Below are positions 1 to 12,533 of a stretch of 64,000 nt of DNA, piece after piece. Location of the stretch: positions 13,067,045-13,131,044 of the forward strand of contig CM060953.1 of assembly GCA_030765055.1 (NCBI GenBank), written 5' to 3'. The first letter of the stretch is position 1. Each line of letters starts with the position of its first letter. The position numbers and the translations under genes were made by a program. Source of the stretch: Mantis religiosa (Eukaryota > Arthropoda > Insecta > Mantodea > Mantidae). Below the pieces are notes generated by a model. The model did not search any database. It was given only the letters and a program-made list of their open reading frames with translations, and was not told the origin of the DNA.

Positions 1-76
1 GGTTGTTGTTTGCCGCTTCTGTTTTCTCTGTTAACTCGTTCATCTTCGCCAAAAGCATTTCCAATGCGGATTCCAT
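1..76 (-). CDS. Start of gag-like ORF of an LTR retrotransposon (partial, runs off the window)
   Basis: On the - strand an ATG at 74-76 opens a reading frame that stays open to the window edge (about 25 codons, beginning MESALEMLLAKMNELTEKT). A short, charged, coiled-coil-like start just downstream of a primer-binding site is usual for gag of insect LTR retrotransposons. It follows the long terminal repeat at 122-544 by about 45 nt, in the order LTR, primer site, gag. The family (gypsy or other) cannot be decided from this stub. Confidence 0.55.
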   Translation of the reverse strand, partial: MESALEMLLAKMNELTEKTEAANNN

Positions 77-100
77 GGCTGTAGTGTTCGGTGATGTTAT

Positions 101-120
101 CTTCCCGCTTCCTGACACCA
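101..120 (-). other. Primer-binding site of the LTR retrotransposon
   Basis: Read on the - strand, the bases right after the LTR are TGGTGTCAGGAAGCGGGAAG. A TGG start one base past the LTR end is what a primer site complementary to a tRNA 3' end (CCA) looks like. The primer tRNA was not identified. Confidence 0.55.
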
Positions 121-121
121 G

Positions 122-544
122 TGTGACTTGTGGGTTCGTGAAATGAAAAGTCCAATTTCACCACTCAAAAATGTTCTTTATTTCCACCGACTTACAGTTA
201 AACACTTGCCAATTACACAAAATTACGTAATGCACACAATTACGATTCACCAGTTCGTCCGTTATCGTTCCGATGCACGTACACGGCGCTACTTCACTAG
301 CACGTCAAACACTAACTAACTGTCTCTCTGAAACCCTTTTTATAGGAATGTCAGTGTTTTTCTAGAAGTCTCTAATCACCGAACGTTCCAGACCACCGGA
401 GAAGGGGAGAGAAACAACGAGGGACCGGTGACACTACCGCAAATCACCCCTCAGTTAGTGACAGGAGACAGATGAGTGGGCGTGGCGTGGTCTCCGGCCC
501 CTTCTCAGCTGTTGTTTGTGGTGCTTCCCGATAACTGGGTGACA
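122..544 (-). repeat. 5' long terminal repeat of an LTR retrotransposon
   Basis: Read on the - strand the block starts TGTCACCC and ends AAGTCACA, so it has the TG...CA ends of an LTR. Inside it are a TATA box (337-344) and, further downstream, an AATAAA polyadenylation signal (177-182), in the order expected for U3-R-U5. A primer site and a gag-like start follow. Only this LTR is in the window, so the two-LTR identity and the full target duplication cannot be checked. Confidence 0.6.
337..344 (-). promoter_or_regulatory. TATA box of the LTR promoter
   Basis: TATAAAAA on the - strand inside the LTR, followed about 20-25 nt later by a TCAGAG/ACAGTTAGTTAG stretch that could hold the transcription start. 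Inferred from position within the LTR. Confidence 0.45.
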
Positions 545-715
545 ATATGTACTAAGTTGATATTAGTGGCATATTTTGCGTATTTCATCCAGTATTTATA
601 ACTGTGTGCTAAATGGGCAAGAACGTAGCACATCGGATAAAAAACAAAATGAAGTGCCAGCGCAGGGTCGTTGGTTGGAAAAAAAATAATAATAATAACA
701 ATAATAATAAATAAT

Positions 716-1602
<887 letters not shown>

Positions 1603-2151
1603 CCTAAACCCTCTTTCCTCTCATTCCTCTGGGACTTTCTTTGTTGTGGCGAACAGTACAACCCACTCTACGGAAACCTTGTGATGGCCCTGAAAAGGGC
1701 CGTTTAATTAATTGGTGCGTGACCGATGAAAGAGGCTCTTTAGGCCTTATTTTTGGAGAAATGTTGATTTTATTACAGACACTCATGACACTGACAGTTG
1801 TCAATGTCAGCGGTCATGGGTGCTTTTCCCACACCTGGATAAGCCCTTGCTATATCCCGCAGGAATCATTCCAGTCGCTGCGTTTCAGAACATAGTTTTG
1901 AGAACATTCTCTCTGTACATCCATTCGCCTACGCGGCTGTGAGCGTTGGTGATGCTGCTGCAGGAAGACAGCATCTTCTTCAACCCCTTCCGCGAATTCT
2001 CCATCCGTTAGGTATGGTACCGCAACGGTTCCAATCCCGGAGCTGGAGGGGGTCCAATCCATTGTTGGTCGAGGCACTGGGCGTTGTAGGTGCCAGCTGG
2101 AACCCACAACGGATCCATATTTCTGGGTGGGCTAACAAAATTGCAAATTAT
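1603..2151. other. Spacer between two microsatellites, no gene recognised
   Basis: About 550 bp of normal-complexity, GC-richer DNA. It holds a histone-type stem-loop at 1686-1701. Short open frames on both strands (up to 85 codons) resemble nothing I know. Confidence 0.6.
1686..1701 (-). other. Histone mRNA-type 3' stem-loop
   Basis: On the - strand the 16 bases GGCCCTTTTCAGGGCC form a 6-bp stem with a TTTC loop, exactly the size and loop of the metazoan replication-dependent histone 3'-end signal. A purine-rich ACAAAGAAAG (about 1638-1647) lies downstream on that strand, further away than a usual histone downstream element. No histone coding sequence is seen on its 5' side, so this is a relic, a borrowed signal or coincidence. 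Confidence 0.4.
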
Positions 2152-2877
<726 letters not shown>

Positions 2878-2900
2878 AACATTATCATCATTATCATTAT

Positions 2901-2961
2901 AGTGGGTTTAAAAATTCCCGACTTTTTGCAGAGCGCATTCGTCGGATATTTTAAACCCACT
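2901..2961. repeat. Short hairpin at the microsatellite edge
   Basis: AGTGGGTTTAAAAATTCCCGAC (2901-2922, arm) pairs with 2941-2961 around an 18-nt loop, with one mismatch and one bulge. It may be the end of a small foldback element next to which the ATT array expanded. Confidence 0.5.
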
Positions 2962-2984
2962 GGACCGCTGCAAAGCCGGTAGAA

Positions 2985-3085
2985 TGTAATGGAAATAATC
3001 ATTTCTTCCACACTAGCCGTTTCTAGGCTAAGGTTTGAATATGTAAAGCCTGAGCCAGACTGAAAATTCAATGCCATAGTCGGGA
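2985..3085 (-). repeat. Relic of the tRNA-like SINE family (SINE-1)
   Basis: Contains the family's tail words in reverse orientation (cttccacactagccg..., taggctaaggttt) and then the remains of the B-box side (gaaaattcaatgccatag). Strongly diverged from the copies at 5459-6177. Confidence 0.6.
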
Positions 3086-5447
3086 TCCGGGAGAATATGA
3101 TGTTTTCGGGGAATGGGAAAATAGCGGACCAAATGATGATTACAACTTATAGAATTTATTTTAAGGTAATACATCCGTTTCATTGGTGATTTATATTACT
3201 TTCACTATTTTTTTTAAACTACGCAACATTTGTGCCATTATGACCGGGATATAAGTAGGTATATTCAAAATCATTTATTGCCCTAGCCAAGAATTTCTGA
3301 AGTTGGTAGCAAGAACTTGTTAGTGGTAGTGTATGTTCTGTGCTGTTGAATGTTGAATGTAAAGCCAAGAATGGTGTGTCAAAACGCAGAATAAAAAGAA
3401 GTTATTGTTATATAGAAGAAAAAATGAACTTAATGTGCCCTTTGTGAAATACACGGTTTGTTTCGGTAAAGGAGAATCGTTCATATGAGGAGCACATAAT
3501 GTGCTACTGAGTAAAGGAACCTATCAAACATAGGTAAGCTTTAGGCGTTTGTTTTGTTCGAATAAAGAGCATTTAGCTCCATACTTTTGGTTTTAGGGTT
3601 GTGTTAAAAGTAGATGGCATATACATGATTATACTATATAGAAAACTTGTTTTATTACTTGTGGTGAAATTTAACTTCCTTTTGTACTTCCTATAATAGT
3701 GCCGCAGACCGGTAGGAATTGCCAATAAACTGTCATTGCTGTAGATGAAAATATCCTAGTCTAGAAACAAACCCTCGGTAGAACGTACGTCAGTTTTAAA
3801 ATAAGTTTTAGGAAATGCAGCCTACTAGGTGTTGTGTAGTTAAAAACTTCACGAAAATGAAAGTCGAGCCCACCCATCTGCATCCTGAATTAATATATCT
3901 AGATGCTGTGCAATATAAACAAAATTAATACTGTTTTTGTATTTTCAGCAGATCAAAAAATACGCATCTGGTGTCATGAAGGCAAAGTTTTATTCGTCAG
4001 GCACGAAAGTCGGCATTAATTTTGTCATAAAGATTTAAAACTGAGAAGACTAAATGAATTGCTAATGATTATTGGAGCAATAAATGAGAGATTGATAGTT
4101 TTTGTAGAAATAAATAGCAACAATGACAGACGTCTTTCAGTGACAGAATATTGCTGATGGAATGTTGACATATGGCTTTGTCACTTGAATGAATCACCTT
4201 TCTTAAAAATTATTTTAGATGTACAGGTGGATTTCAGTTCAGAGAATTAGTTACAGTATCACACACTTCCTATAGTACAGAAGTTATTTAATGAGCAAAG
4301 TTTAGTGACTAATTTATTTATTTTTCCATTTTAGAAATTGCTGAAGGTAGAGCATTTTTAGCATCATTTCCATTCTTTGGAAAATATTAGAGTAAATAAC
4401 TACATAAATATTATAATAGGTATTGAATGCACTTACTGTCATTAACATTATTCTTTCCTGTTATATACCTGTGTAATTACAGTTGCATATAATAAATATG
4501 AAATCTTTAATATCCAATACATCCGCTCTAGAGTGCTCCATATGTTTACATTATGGTAGAATTAAAATTACTTTAGGATCCTGACAACTGCTATGAAGCA
4601 CGTGTTGGTGGGAAATGTGACGTTGCCACTAATGAATGCCTTGGTGCTTGATTAGTAGAGCACTAAAACTGTCTTAATTAACTTGTTGATATGTATATCT
4701 CTAACACAAGGGAACAGTTTTGAACGATATTCCTTAAAGGCAGTGTACAGATGAAACTAGAGTAATGCTGAAAATGTTAAGCAGAGTTTAAATTTGTTTT
4801 TCATAATGCTTCTGCTTTGAAGTGTTTGTTAGAAAGCTGTGATTAAGAATAAGTGAGACAAACCTAATATACTGTTTAGCGTTAAACGTAATAGTTTATT
4901 GAAGGATTTGCTGAACACCAAATAATAGAATAGTTTTTAGAATGTTTACTTTCTCTATTTGCTCTATAAGGTTAGCAAGTACAAGACTAAAAGCTTTTCT
5001 GTACTAATCAATTCAGAATGTGCATTTTATTTTGAAGTGTAGTTACTGTAAATTTAACACACAAGTTGTATTTCTAAAAGCTTAGAATGTTCAGTTGTGC
5101 ATTGAATTAAGAAGAATATGAGTAACTAACAGTTCCCACTATTTTTCAAAATATTCACAAAGCTCACAAACCAACTCTGTTACTTGTCTACATAGTACAG
5201 ATCTCTGTGATACTTTTGAATATTTGTTCTTTGGGGAGTGAGTTCTTGGTCTACCTAATTTTTGAGTGGTGCTGGTAGTTTGGAGCATTATGTCCGTACA
5301 CCAATAATATTACTAAAAAACTGATGACCTGTGAAATATTAATATATTAAATATAAAATAACTAACAAAGAAATCAGATTTTTTAAAAGTTACTATAACT
5401 AAACAATTAGGTCAGCTTAGATTACACATGGTGAAGAGTTATGAAAT
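3086..5447. other. AT-rich DNA, nothing recognised
   Basis: About 2.4 kb of AT-rich, non-repetitive sequence without long open frames. A non-coding first exon or promoter of brm could be here or further left, but I see no clear signal for it. Confidence 0.5.
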
Positions 5448-5458
5448 AAGCATATCTA

Positions 5459-6177
5459 TTTTAGTTAATTGATGGAAATTAATCATTTCTTCACACTAGC
5501 CGTATATAGGCTAAGGTTTTTGATAGAGTCAACATGAAAAATTCAATGCCATGGCCGGGATTTGAACCACGGATCTACTGGTTTCCGTCCAGTCACTCTA
5601 ACCCATTAAACTACCATGGCCAACATACCGTCCTGACATTAAATTCTCCATTTGACTCTATTTCCCTGGTAAATTACTAGGGGCTCTCGCATTCGAGATA
5701 CACTGTTTGTGGCGACTTATTATCGTACTTGGGAATGGAGAATTTAATGTCAGGACAGCACGTTGGCCATGGTAGTTCAATGGGTTAGAGCGACTGGACG
5801 GAAACCAGGAGATCCGTGGTTCAAATCCTGGCCATGGTATTGAATTTTTCATGTTGACTCTATCAAAAACCTTAGCCTATATATGGCTAGTGTGAAGAAA
5901 TGATTAATTTGCATCAATTAACAAAAATAATAGGAGTTAAATGATGAAGCCTGGGACTGAAGTACTTGCAATAGTAAGTTGCCACAAATGGTGTATCTCA
6001 AATGCGAGAGCCCCTAATGGTTTACTGGGGAAATATACGAGTCAAACGGAGAATTTAATGTCAGGATGGCACGTTGGCCATAGTAGCTCAATGGGTTAGA
6101 GCGACTGGACGTAAACCAGGAGATCCGTGGTTCAAATCCCGACCGTGGCATTAAATTTTTCATGTTGACTATCTTTC
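5459..6177. mobile_element. SINE-1 cluster: one inverted and two direct tRNA-like units
   Basis: Three tRNA-like modules: one on the - strand (about 5530-5640) and two on the + strand (about 5763-5840 and 6073-6150). Each has an A-box (TAGCTCAATGGGTTAGAGC) and a B-box (GGTTCAAATCC). The first two units face each other, so 5459-5930 folds back on itself. The cluster is flanked by an imperfect 11-bp repeat (AAGCATATCTA 5448-5458, AAGCATGTGTA 6178-6188), suggesting it came in as one unit. These are not tRNA genes: the same 3' sequence follows every copy. Confidence 0.8.
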
Positions 6178-6188
6178 AAGCATGTGTA

Positions 6189-6811
6189 TGTTTTACATGG
6201 CATGTCTGTTATCATGACAACACAGTAACAATTTTGGCAAAACGTAGACAAAGGGGTGAAGGGAGAATGGCTCGCCTAGTTGGTTGAAGTTCTGTGTTGC
6301 AGAGGTGTGGTCACTATCATTGTCAGAGAAACTCTCAGCAAGTTATTTATATAGTTTTACTGTTCTACTAAGCAGATAACAAGCGAATGTAGCACCCTGA
6401 TAACCAAGATCAATACATCTCTTTGGTGTCATAACGTAAACTGCACTAAATTTTAAAGTCATGTGACCCTGCAAGCTTTTCACTCAAATTTCATCTCTTC
6501 GCCTCTGAAGTACATCAAAGTTCTTCTAACTGATGGAAGCACAAGCTAATCAGTGGTCTACTTGATCCATTATACAGTCTGTACACTTGAGGAAAGTTTT
6601 GGGTAATTCTGTATGACATCAAGAAGTCAATTTATTGCTGCAGATGTTTACGTCATGGCAGATAAGAAAAATGCATAATTTGCTGTAGTAGCATAATGTC
6701 AAACTGCAAAATGATAACTCAGCAGAGATAGCAATTGAGTCCAAATTTTCTCATTGTAGAACATTTCGTAAAACATTTCATTAACATGTAATGGTGGTGT
6801 CCATTTTTAAA
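6189..6811. other. Unique DNA, nothing recognised
   Basis: About 620 bp between the SINE cluster and the mariner; no gene, repeat or RNA signal seen. Confidence 0.5.
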
Positions 6812-7063
6812 TACAAGGGGCATTCAATAACTAATTTGAGGCAGGTTGGCTACAAAACCCTGTTTTTCAACATAATCTCAGTTCAGTGCTCAAACCTTAC
6901 GTCACTTTGACTGGAGGTCCTGTATGCCTGCATGATACCACTCTGCTGGTCCCAGAAAACTGTAGCCATGACTTTACCAGCTGAGTGTAAGGCTTTTGAA
7001 TTTCTTCTTCAAAGGAGAGTTGATTTGGTGCCACTATGTTTCGGGTTCAAATTGATGAACCCA

Positions 7064-7224
7064 TTTTAGTTAATTGATGGAAATTAATCATTTCTTCACA
7101 CTAGCCATATATAGGCTAAGTTGGCCATGGTAGCTCAATGGGTTAGAGCGACTGGATGGAAACCAGGAGATCCATGGTTCAAATCCTAGCCATGGCATTG
7201 AATTTTTCATGTTGACCCTATCTA
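7064..7224. mobile_element. SINE-1 foldback inserted in Mar-A
   Basis: Flanked by the 11-bp duplication TGATGAACCCA (7053-7063 and 7225-7235). The left 57 bp are the family's 3' tail in reverse; the rest is one + strand tRNA-like module (about 7120-7196) followed by the start of the same tail. The structure is therefore two 3' parts joined head to head, as in the Penelope-like foldbacks of this window. Confidence 0.85.
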
Positions 7225-7453
7225 TGATGAACCCACGTTTCTCACTGTGACAATATTTGACAAAAAATTGTCACCTTTAGCATCACAATGATTAAGCAGT
7301 TCTGCACAAATGGTCCATCTGTGATCTTTATGGTTGTCAGCAAGGCGTTGAGGAACCCAGTGAGAACAAATCTTTGATTACCCCAACTGGTGGATTAGTG
7401 TGTCAGCATTACCAACAGAAACACAAAGCTGAACAAATGTTGCAGCGAGGTGT

Positions 7454-7953
7454 ACTCGAAAGTCCAAAGACTCCAGTCTCTATCAGCCCAGGAACAATGG
7501 AAAACTCTGGGGTTCTTTCCTTTAGGCAATACCTTGAGTCTAAACCCCCCCCCCCCCCCCCCCCCCCCGTCAAGATGGGATGGAAGTGGATATGCCACTT
7601 ACACATGTCAACCGCACAGGGAAGACTACCGAATAACCTCGGTGGGGCCACCTGGTGATCTAGCACATCTTCTACTAGCTATGCAGGCTAGTACCTGATA
7701 CGTTTTAGGCAACCCTCTACCCCTTCTGGGCAGTCGAAGCCTGGCCAGAGGTACCCATCTCCTGCAGGTAATGGGAACACACTGCCCCCTCGAGTCCAAC
7801 CCAATCTGAACAGCTCCCTACAGGGAGGGGCTTGAATGTTCGCCCCGAGGTTCCTATGGTAACGTCAGAGGTACCACTAGTGCTAGGGTCCGCAGCGCTT
7901 GCACCACAGCAGCTGAAGGGGACGGATCCCCTACCCTACTATAGTTAGATGTT
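7454..7953 (-). repeat. GC-rich dispersed repeat, copy 1 (with poly-C tract)
   Basis: Same sequence as 17005-17535 and 57335-57860, in opposite orientation. Interrupts Mar-A, whose sequence resumes at about 7954. A run of 22 C at 7547-7568 marks the same place where copy 2 has a G run. No reading frame is conserved between copies; the class of this element is unknown to me. Confidence 0.75.
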
Positions 7954-8396
7954 TGATTGTAATCTGTCAATCACCCCGAATAAGAGAGTCTGCACATTCC
8001 AGTCTTGTAGGAGTAACAGCTGTGTACGGCCAGCCAGCATGCGGGAAATCAGACAGGTTTTTGCGCAACCTTGTTGTCATGATGACAGATGTCCCACCTG
8101 AGAACTGACCATGCTTTTCTCCTCTGTCGGGTGTCCGTAGACATTCTGCAGGCGCCTATGAATATCTGTGATGCTCTGAGCTCTGATTTTCCACCACAAG
8201 AAATCCAATAACTGCTCTCTGTTCGGAACACAACTCTGTTACAAATGCCATGAAGGCTAGTTATAGTACTGCCAGCTGTCGAAAATTAATAAACTATATG
8301 AGGTCAAGCAGGAATATTTAAAAATGTCAATTTTTTTTTCCAACCAAAATTGGCAGAGGAAAAAACTGTTCCATTACTTATTGAATGTCCCTCGTA

Positions 8397-8880
8397 CATT
8401 GGATCTTTTCCAAACATGTTTCTTTTAATTTCTCCAGATTCATTAGATGTTTTTATAATGTAGACAGAACCTATGTAGCGATAGGTGAAACCTTCAGCCT
8501 GAATAGTTCTAATAATGTTCTGATCAACAGATTATTTCAATTTTTAATGTTTAAGACCACCTGTTGCATTAATTCTGTCATTGATATATGTAATTTTGAT
8601 TTCATTTAAGTGAATCTTTTGCTGATATCACTAGTACAACAAAGGTAACTTAACCTTGTCTCCAAGTCTCGAGACCAACATTGTCACGTATATATATACT
8701 TTTGTCCATCAGCTCATGGCTTCTGACAGGAATGCAACGACCCAGCACATCAGTAAACGATTCTAAGAATTCAACGATATGTGAAGCTGGAGTTGTACCG
8801 CTGCGCTTGCTACAATACTGCCAACCTCAGAATGTGCATTTAACTAGATTAAAGCAAAGAAGTCCCTAAAATAGCGAAAC
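8397..8880. other. Unique DNA, nothing recognised
   Basis: No gene or repeat recognised in this 480-bp stretch. Confidence 0.45.
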
Positions 8881-9640
8881 TTACATGCTTTTTGGGTCAT
8901 GCAATATATTTAGCTTAGAAAATGATACACTCACCTCTGATTTTTTTAACATCTCAATATTGTGGGGCCGTTTTTGACATGCTGTCGCCTTAAGCTTCTG
9001 CCATAGAGAATAATCCAATGGATTGGGAATACACTTCTGAAGTTCCCCACCAGGAAACTGCCCACCATACCATGATAGAAGCGGGGTGATGTCCTCGCTG
9101 CACAGATGGAACTTTGTCTCTTGCTTCCTTGGAGGACGATGCATACACAAAATGTTTTGCTTATTAAACGACTCTTCCACGGTGAACATTGTTTCATCTG
9201 TGAAAAGGATGTCTTGAAATTGACTCTCCCCATATGTCAACAAAGCCTGGGATCAAACCCAAAATATCTCCTTTAATTTTTCAGTTAGTAAATGCTGTGT
9301 GTACATTTTATATGCATGAAAATGTAAATTATCCTTCAAAATGTGTGACATAGTTCGTAGAGATATTCATATCACAAGACAAAATTGTTTACGCAAAGGC
9401 TTGCATCGAATCCTTGCATGAACAGCATTCACAACTTCTTTTGTCCGCACACTCCTAGAATGGCCTGATCTGAAATGATCCAACAGTTTGATCCATTTGT
9501 TTAAACTATGCTATTGTTTGAAACACAAATCGTTTGTTGATTCCGAGCGGTTTCAGCGCCAAAAAAATTTCCTTAGCTCGCTTTCCACAACAAAATAATG
9601 CCAATACAACGATACAGTTATTGTACACTCCCCAATTCAT
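8881..9640 (-). pseudogene. Decayed Tc1/mariner-superfamily transposase (Tc-B)
   Basis: The - strand carries fragments of a DDE transposase: a helix-turn-helix end (TMSHILKDNL, about 9330-9360), then KMYTQHLLTEKLKEI and SQALLTYGESQFQDILFTDETMFTVEESFNKQN (9140-9243) with the first catalytic Asp in FTDE, and near 8990-9020 a remnant of the NPLDYSLW motif. Stops and frameshifts separate the parts and the middle catalytic segment is missing. No terminal inverted repeats were found. Confidence 0.75.
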
Positions 9641-9911
9641 CTTTCTCTCTTGCCTCCTACTGGCACACTGTCAGCTGGTTTATCATGCTGTAGTGAAGGT
9701 CACATTGTAGACGACATACAGCATTGCCACGCTTCTTCACTCACAATTATGGTTCTAGAGGGAGTCTGTATTTTACTGACAGAACTTTTGGCAGTAGTGT
9801 GTATATGTTTGGGAAAGATTAAGAAAAAATGGGAGTATAAGAAATAATGTAAGGCTAAGCAGCTTAGACGTATGCACTTTTATTCCAGAACTGGAAGTGG
9901 AAAACGGAGGA

Positions 9912-10226
9912 ATGGCCAGCCCTTCACCCCAATCATCCCCCATGCCTCCTCCCCAAACCCCTTCCCCCATGGGTCCACCCCAACAATCTCCCTCTCCTAT
10001 GCCATCACCTTCGGGCATGGCTCCTCCACCACAGGCACCTTCTCCAATGGGCCCACCTCAGCACCATCCCCACAGTCCAACAGGATATAACCAAGGCCCT
10101 TCTCCAAATGTTATGCACATGAACGGACCCTCAGGCCCACCACAACATGCGATGACTTCTGGCACCCAGACATTCCAGCAACACTCAATGGGAAGCATGG
10201 GTCACCCTCAAGGACCTGGTCCTCAG
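9912..10226 (+). CDS. brm: brahma exon 1 (coding part): Pro/Met-rich N-terminus
   Basis: Brahma is the ATPase of the SWI/SNF (BAP/PBAP) chromatin-remodelling complex in the nucleus. This exon gives residues 1-105, beginning MASPSPQSSPMPPPQTPSPM, the Ser/Pro/Met-rich start seen in insect Brahma proteins. The ATG at 9912 is chosen because it gives that start; the upstream in-frame codons of the exon hold no other ATG. The exon itself starts at 9889 after ATTCCAG, so 9889-9911 is 5' untranslated sequence and at least one upstream exon must exist. Donor CAG|GTAAGT at 10227; the exon ends between codons (phase 0). A Merlin transposon relic starts within 40 bp of this donor. Confidence 0.85.
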
Positions 10227-10257
10227 GTAAGTGCTGCACTCATTTTTATTGTGATCA

Positions 10258-11665
10258 ATACTGTAACGTTTTATTGCTTTACAGAAGTAGGCTTGCTGTC
10301 CAGCAAAAGTGCCAGTTGTACTGTTAGAGATGAAGGCTGTTTGTTCGGTGCGTTCTTCAAATAAGATTCGTTCAGTACGTTGAAAATTGGAAAATGGCCC
10401 AACAAATCAGTAAAATGCAGGAGCTCGCGAACTGGTTCGGCTACTGTTGCAAATTGTGCCCGATTTTACCAACAGATGTTAAAATCAACGTTAACAAATG
10501 TAACGTAAAAATTGTCACAGCGCTAACACTAATGTTAAATTTATTTAGGTACTATGTGTTATGGAAACGTAGAGTCAGACTGAAAAATTCAATGTCATAG
10601 CCGGGATTTGAACCACGGATCTTCTGGTTTCCGTCCAGCCGCACTACCATTGTGCTACTCTGGCCAACATGCCGATATGACATTAAATTCTCCAACTGAC
10701 TCGTATTTTTCCCGGTAAACCACTTAGGAGTTCTCATGCACACATGAGACAACTACATTAATGGTGACTTACATATTGTAAGTACTTTAAGGCCCAGGCT
10801 TCATATAGTAAACCACTATTAGGTTAATTAATGGAAATTAATTATTCTTTCACACTGGCCGTGTGTAGGCTAAATTGTGGAAACGTAGAGTCAGACTGAA
10901 AAATTCAATGCCATAGCCGGGATTTGAACCACGGATCTTCTGGTTTCCGTCCAGCCGCACTACCATTGTTCTACTATGGCCAACGTGCCGATATGACATT
11001 AAATTCTCCAACTGACTCGTATTTTTCCCGGTAAACCACTTAGAAGTTCTCATACACACATGAGACAACTAGCTTAATGGCGACTTACATATTGTAAGTA
11101 CTTTAAGGCCCGGGCTTCATATAGTAAACCACTATTAGGTTAATTAATGGAAATTAGTTAAAATTAAATACGAGTCAGTTGGAGAATTTAATGTCATATT
11201 GGCATGTTGGCCATAGTAGCACAATGGTAGTGCGGCTGGACGGAAACCAGAAGATCCGTGGTTCAAATCCCGGCTATGGCATTGAATTTTTCAGTCTGAC
11301 TCTACGTTTCCACAATTTAGCCTACACATGGCCAGTGTGAAAGAATAATTAATTTCCTCTACTATGTGTTAGTTTGCTAGTGCAATTTAGGGACAAGTAA
11401 GACTATTGGCAGCATTGCATTCAGTGGAGAAATAAGGATAGTTTGGCTGCACTGAATTCTTCAATATGGCTACATATGCAGTAAGGAAATAAACAAAGAA
11501 TTAAGAACGTTAAAAGAATGCCCTCCAGCACGAAATTGCACTAAAAAGTAAAGAAATTATATTAAAAATCATGGTTGTATATAAAAAATAAAAAAGTGTG
11601 AAGGACTTTGAAAAAAAATTGTCACGTCGCGTATTAGAAAGAAGAGCCGAAATTAATTTTCAGTG
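10258..11665 (+). mobile_element. Merlin-type DNA transposon relic (Merlin-0), split by SINEs
   Basis: 10258-10549 and 11372-11665 are the reverse complement of parts of the Merlin relics at 14285-15930, 18490-20210 and 42905-43990 (shared words include gcttgctgtccagca, gccctccagcacgaaattgcac and the end ...agaaagaagagcc). The fragment LANWFGYCCKLCPILP near 10420-10470 is part of the transposase N-terminus. The DDE part is missing. The two halves are separated by the SINE-1 cluster at 10562-11359. Confidence 0.65.
10562..11359. mobile_element. SINE-1 cluster: two tandem units and one inverted unit
   Basis: Two - strand units of about 310 bp in direct tandem (10565-10870, 10880-11160), each with a B-box/A-box pair, then a + strand unit (11165-11359). 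The whole block is flanked by a perfect 12-bp duplication TACTATGTGTTA (10550-10561 and 11360-11371), so the three units were inserted together into Merlin-0. This subfamily reads ...CAGTCTGACTCTACGTTTCC at the end and has a shorter A-box (TAGCACAATGGTAGTGCGG) than the copies at 5459-6177. Confidence 0.85.
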
Positions 11666-11689
11666 ACATGTAAACACCCATTCCTTTAT

Positions 11690-12300
11690 ATGCCATGAAG
11701 CAGTTCCTGCACTCATTGTTTGTAGTCAGGAGACTTGGTTTTTACCCCCAAAAGTTCATACAAGCCCATTTGAAGCTATTTCAAGCTCTCAGGTTAGTCT
11801 CACTTAATTTTTGGGGAATTCATCATGCAGTAATTCTCTTATCTGTGGTCCCATGAAGACACCTTCTTTTAAATTTTTCTGTTATTACTCATACAATTGA
11901 ATTGGTCTTCTTAAGATCGTTTACAAAATTTTTGCTAGGTCAAGCTTTATGTGAAGAGATGGAAGTAGTACTTTTTCAGGATCATCCAATGGGACGTACT
12001 TGACATTTTTCTTCTGGTTTAAAACTACTTCTTTGCTTCCAGTTTTGTAAACACTCCCATCTCCTCCACCTGCCTGCACAATAGCTGCAAAGAATTTTCA
12101 AATCTTTGCAGATACATGCTGGAATGCCTGAAGTTGTAATAAATTTCTTGTAATACAATGGTCATGTTTTAATAGCTTTCTTTTAGAACGGGCAGAATGG
12201 TCAGTGGGTACAGAAGGCTGCAGGTTGCCATTTATGTAGAAGAACCATTTTCAAACTTATCTGTGAGAAGAAAAGAAAAAAAGATACTACATTTGCCCTC
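11690..12300 (-). pseudogene. Relic of a transposon-borne protein common in arthropod genomes
   Basis: On the - strand the pieces GDGSVYKTGSKEVVL, KYVPLDDPEKVLLPSLHIKLDLAKIL and CVFMGPQIRELL can be read with frameshifts. They match a protein segment I recognise as widely repeated in arthropod genomes (LLPPLHIKLGL...FKYL...GVFVGPQI). Its superfamily is not clear to me. Many stops; no function expected. Confidence 0.5.
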
Positions 12301-12533
12301 ATGTTAGGTGTACCTATAAGTTTCAGACCAAAATATGTATTTATTTACCAAGTTTCCTGACAAACACAACAAACCAAGCAGTTTTATTTCAATTTTTCAT
12401 GTGCACTATTATTATTACACTGCTAATAAAGACTCCGTAATTTATGCTTTACTCCATTTAAAGATTATAGCATATTAATACAATTTTGAGTCGAACTAAT
12501 ACTCAATGCTCCATTTATTGCTAGTATTTACCT

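Larger units (their letters stand above)
6814..8394 (-). mobile_element. Old mariner element (Mar-A) with two later insertions
   Basis: Ends are inverted repeats of about 24 bp (C-A/G-AGGG-G/A-CATTCAATAA...) and are flanked by TA (6812-6813, 8395-8396). The - strand encodes a decayed mariner transposase: the N-terminal part is around 7970-8260 (SEQRAVI, VVENQSS..), the WVPHEL-type middle around 7240-7370 (ADNHKDHRWTICAELL) and the C-terminus near 6840-7040. Stops and frameshifts are frequent. It is interrupted by a SINE-1 foldback (7064-7224) and by a GC-rich repeat (7454-7953). Not functional. Confidence 0.8.

Noticed and set aside
1604..1804. 66-codon - strand frame around the histone-type stem-loop as a histone gene
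   Set aside because: The translation has no histone fold residues and no basic tail; only the stem-loop resembles histone genes.
5763..5840. Several apparent tRNA genes (also 6073-6150, 16152-16225, 24360-24436)
   Set aside because: A- and B-boxes are present but the same flanking sequence follows each copy, copies lie in foldbacks with target duplications, and the cloverleaf is imperfect; they are tRNA-derived SINEs.
9773..10018. - strand frame opposite brm exon 1 (Gly-rich); similar frames opposite exons 3 and 4
   Set aside because: Shadows of Pro- and Gln-rich codons on the coding strand; no homology and no splice context.
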